Source of the DNA: Streptomyces sp. ISL-43 | GTDB lineage: Bacteria; Actinomycetota; Actinomycetes; Streptomycetales; Streptomycetaceae | Assembly: GCF_018614195.1 (NCBI RefSeq) | Contig: NZ_JAGGOT010000071.1 | Span: 62,001-126,000 of the forward strand | Direction: 5' to 3' | Length of the DNA stretch: 64,000 bases | In this document: piece after piece, positions 61,703-64,000 of the stretch | Layout of the letters: each line of letters starts with the position of its first letter | Numbering within the stretch: the first letter of the stretch is position 1 | Notes under the pieces: generated by a model | Database searches by the model: none | What the model saw: only the letters and a program-made list of their open reading frames with translations | What the model was told of the DNA's origin: nothing | Position numbers and translations under genes: made by a program

Positions 61703-63433
61703 TCAGACGACTGGCGGCAGCAGTGCCCGGGGGTGCCCCTGGGCCGTCGCTGCCCGGTCGTCCAGCGACACCGGTGCGGGCTCCGGATGCGGCGCACAGG
61801 TGGCATGCCGGCCCGCGGTGTCACCCGTCAGCAAGTACCGCTCCACGTGGGCGTCCACGCAGTCGTTGCGTCCGCCGACCACCCCGTGGGTGCCGGCCCC
61901 CTCCTCCGTCACCAGCCCCGCCCCCGGTCCCAGCCGCCGCTGGAGCTCCAGCGCGCCCGGATACGGGGTCGCGCCGTCCCGCTCGGCCGCGACGATCAGC
62001 GTGCCGGCGAGCGCGTCGGCCGCCCCCCGGCCCACGTCCACCGGCCGCTGCCGCTCGCGCACCGGCCAGAAGGCGCAGGGCAGGTTCAGGAAGGCGTTGG
62101 TCCAGGTCTCGAAGGGGGCCGTGCGGGCCAGTTCGGTGTTGTCGCGGTCCCATGTCTCCCATTCACCGGGCCACGGCGCGTCGTTGCACAGGGTCGCCGT
62201 GTAGACGGCCGTCGCGTTCTCGCCTTCGGCGGCCGCCGCCGGATCCGGGGCGGCGATCTCGACGAGCGGCCCCGGATCGCCGCGCAGGAAGGCCGCCAGC
62301 GCGGCCGCCCGGTCCGGCCAGACCTCGTCGTAGTACGCGGCCCGCAGGTACGCGGAGTGCAGCTGCCCGGTGCCGACCACCCCGCCCGCCGGTTCGCGGG
62401 CGAGCGCGGCCCGGACCCGGTCGTAGGCCGCCTGGACGGCGCCGGGGGTGTCGCCGAGCCCGTACACGCCGTGGTGGCGGGCCGCCCAGGCGCGGAAGTC
62501 GGCCCAGCGGCGCTCGAAGCCGGGCGCCTGGGCGAGGTTGTCGCGGTACCAGACGTGCCGGGGATCGGGATCGACGGCCGAGTCGAAGACCATCCGGCGG
62601 ACGCGGCCCGGGTAGAGCGTGGCGTAGACCGCGCCCAGGTAGGTGCCGTACGAGGCCCCCATGAAGCTCAGCTTCGGCTCGCCGAGCGCTGCGCGCAGCA
62701 CGTGGAGGTCGCGGACGTTGTTCAGGGTCGTGTAGGAGCCGAGTCCGGCTCCGGACCGCCGCGCGCAGCCCCGGGCGTACTCCCGGGCGGCGGCGACGCG
62801 CCGTTCCTTGTACGCCGGGTCCGGCTCGGCGGGCGGGGCCTGGGAGGGGGCGGCGGCGTACTGCGCCGGTTCCTGGCAGGACAGCGGGGGTCCGGAGCGG
62901 CCGACCCCGCGCGGGGCGTAGCCGACGAGGTCGTAGGCGGCGGCGACGCGCCGCCACTCGGGCAGGCCGGCGACGAGCGGGAAGAACATCCCGTTCCCGC
63001 CGGGCCCGCCGGGGTTGTACACGAGCGCCCCCTGGCGCGCGGCCCCGCCGGCTCCGGTGGCGGCGACCCGGCTGACGGTGATCCCGATCTGCGCCCCGTC
63101 GGGCCGCGCGTAGTCGAGCGGTACTCGCAGCGTGGCGCACCGCACGTCCGGATCGAGCCCCTCGACGGCCGCGCAGGGCCCGAAGTCCAGGCCGTGCCCC
63201 GCGATCCGGCTGCCCGGGACCGCCTTGGCGGCGGCCGCCGCGCGCCGGGCGACGAGCTCGGCCCCGGCGGCCTCGGCGGCGGCCCCGGCGACCCCGGGGC
63301 CGGCCGCCGGGACGGCGGGCAGGGTCCGTGTGGCGGGCAGGGCTTGGGCGGGGGGCGGGACGGGTAGTGCCGGCAGGGAGGCGGTCAGCGCGAGGACCAG
63401 GGTGGCGCGGCGCGCGCGGCTCGTCCTGCGCAT
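61703..63433 (-). CDS. Secreted alpha/beta hydrolase, tripeptidyl aminopeptidase (TAP/SlpD-like)
   Basis: The 576-residue exported serine hydrolase has an Arg-rich signal peptide (MRRTSRARRATLVLALTASL, Ala-rich to about residue 32). Catalytic triad: nucleophile Ser in LSFMGASYGTYLGAVYATLY, Asp in VAAERDGATPYPGALEL and His in TEEGAGTHGVVGG. The early YNPGGPGGNGMFF oxyanion motif, NNVRDLHVLRAALGE and the C-terminal domain with CV/DAHVERYLLTG are typical of Streptomyces tripeptidyl aminopeptidases. These release N-terminal tripeptides from extracellular proteins. The ATG has GATGAGGA upstream. It converges with chdC. Confidence 0.9.
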   Translation of the reverse strand: MRRTSRARRATLVLALTASLPALPVPPPAQALPATRTLPAVPAAGPGVAGAAAEAAGAELVARRAAAAAKAVPGSRIAGHGLDFGPCAAVEGLDPDVRCATLRVPLDYARPDGAQIGITVSRVAATGAGGAARQGALVYNPGGPGGNGMFFPLVAGLPEWRRVAAAYDLVGYAPRGVGRSGPPLSCQEPAQYAAAPSQAPPAEPDPAYKERRVAAAREYARGCARRSGAGLGSYTTLNNVRDLHVLRAALGEPKLSFMGASYGTYLGAVYATLYPGRVRRMVFDSAVDPDPRHVWYRDNLAQAPGFERRWADFRAWAARHHGVYGLGDTPGAVQAAYDRVRAALAREPAGGVVGTGQLHSAYLRAAYYDEVWPDRAAALAAFLRGDPGPLVEIAAPDPAAAAEGENATAVYTATLCNDAPWPGEWETWDRDNTELARTAPFETWTNAFLNLPCAFWPVRERQRPVDVGRGAADALAGTLIVAAERDGATPYPGALELQRRLGPGAGLVTEEGAGTHGVVGGRNDCVDAHVERYLLTGDTAGRHATCAPHPEPAPVSLDDRAATAQGHPRALLPPVV

Positions 63434-63748
63434 GACGGGTCCTCATCTCATCGGATGGTCCGATGAGATCCGGCTGGCGGCCTTCTGTACAGGATCACCG
63501 GCCGGTGTCGCGCTCGATGCCCCCGTTGCCGAGGAATCCGCCCCCGCCTGCCGTAAGGGCCGCCCGCACCTCGGGGTCCTCGACCGCGCGCGGCCCCCGC
63601 AGGGCCACCGGACGCGATCAGCGCACCTGCCCAGGCCAAGAGCAGGAACAGGACCCGGAACATGCCCGATTTCTACAAGGTGGGGAAGCCCGGGCGCATA
63701 GGGGTCTGCCGAGGTACGAGCAGCTCGTGACGGGCCCGTGATGGGGGG
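63434..63748. other. Gene-poor stretch
   Basis: About 315 bp between the TAP-like gene start and the Ser/Gly/Cys-rich tail. A short minus-strand frame at 63448-63663 starts with a membrane-like segment (FRVLFLLLAWAGALIASGG) but lacks a ribosome site, and its remainder is Arg/Gly-rich. I do not call a gene here. Confidence 0.4.
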
Positions 63749-64000
63749 TCAGGAGCTGCTGCTGCAGCTGGAACCGGACGAACTGCTGCAACTCGAACTG
63801 CTGGAGCAGCTCGAACTGCTGCTCCCGCAGCTGCTGCCGGAGGACCCGCAGCTCGAACCCGAGGAGCCGCAGCTCGACCCCGAGGACCCGCAGCTCGAAC
63901 CCGATCCGCAGCCCGACCCGCCGGATCCGCCCGAGCCGCCGCCGTCGGATCCCGCGCACCAGACGACCGGGATCAACTCGGCCCCGGACCCCCAAGCGGC
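63749..64000 (-). CDS. C-terminal tail of a Ser/Gly/Cys-rich protein (truncated at window edge)
   Basis: The minus-strand frame is open from the window edge for 83 residues and ends at a TGA (63749-63751). It begins WGSGAELIPVVWCAGSDGGG, then becomes a repeated G-S-S-C pattern (GSSGSSCGSSGSSC) with about ten Cys. This resembles the C-terminal ends of Streptomyces TIGR04222-type membrane proteins, from memory. The start lies beyond the window. The plus strand is also open here (Leu/Glu/Pro-rich), because CTG/CAG repeats lack stops in both directions; the minus strand is preferred on composition, but not certain. Confidence 0.45.
   Translation of the reverse strand, partial: AAWGSGAELIPVVWCAGSDGGGSGGSGGSGCGSGSSCGSSGSSCGSSGSSCGSSGSSCGSSSSSCSSSSSCSSSSGSSCSSSS

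Noticed and set aside
63448..63663. Possible small membrane protein (FRVLFLLLAWAGALIASGG)
   Set aside because: No ribosome site, the remainder is Arg/Gly-rich, and no supporting context. It may be a chance frame.

Overview
The window is high-GC actinobacterial chromosome, almost certainly Streptomyces. Codon third positions are nearly all G or C, and GTG and even TTG starts, Tat-type lipoproteins and likely leaderless mRNAs are common. The order aconitase - ngcEFG - ROK regulator - xylFGH - dxs - fadBA - RNase D - whiI - DUF3000 - hemE - hemY/chdC matches what I recall of the S. coelicolor region around SCO5998-SCO604x. That is a memory of synteny, not a search result. I see no rRNA, tRNA, CRISPR array, integrase, transposase or complete mobile element. 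Most of the window is core chromosome with a few accessory pockets.

Layout. 1-2.4 kb: end of a peptide ABC transporter operon (permease tail and two ATPases). 2.4-8.4 kb: S9 peptidase, DHA2-type MFS exporter, cytochrome P450 and an excalibur lipoprotein. 8.6-12.2 kb: accessory pocket with a secreted pierisin/Scabin-like ADP-ribosyltransferase, a small secreted CxxC protein, DUF6087 and DUF4352 proteins, and two decayed genes. 12.2-17.3 kb: an XRE-MurA fusion, a Tat-exported amidohydrolase and a divergent LacI regulator. 17.4-20.1 kb: aconitase with a conspicuous promoter region. 20.2-32.6 kb: carbon uptake (ngcEFG with a DasR-like box; ROK regulator and xylFGH), split by an mgtA-mgtC magnesium locus with a long leader. 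32.8-36.4 kb: dxs and an amino-acid permease.

36.5-47.7 kb is the most coherent accessory system. It holds a LytR-CpsA-Psr ligase, a propeller protein with a PIG-L-like N-terminus, a membrane-anchored TagF-like polymerase, a TarI-like cytidylyltransferase fused to an SDR reductase, an SGNH hydrolase, an Ig/cadherin-like protein, a divergent GT2 and a Tat-exported TagC-like propeller. I read it as a biosynthesis, decoration and attachment locus for a polyol-phosphate (teichoic-acid-like) wall polymer.

47.9-64 kb: fatty-acid beta-oxidation (fadB/fadA), a ferritin-like protein, RNase D, the sporulation regulator WhiI, DUF3000, and haem genes (hemE, hemY, chdC: the coproporphyrin route) flanking a CoA-disulfide-reductase-like flavoprotein and a DUF4349 lipoprotein. 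A secreted tripeptidyl-aminopeptidase-like hydrolase and the truncated tail of a Ser/Gly/Cys-rich protein close the window. Strong hairpin terminators separate most convergent pairs.
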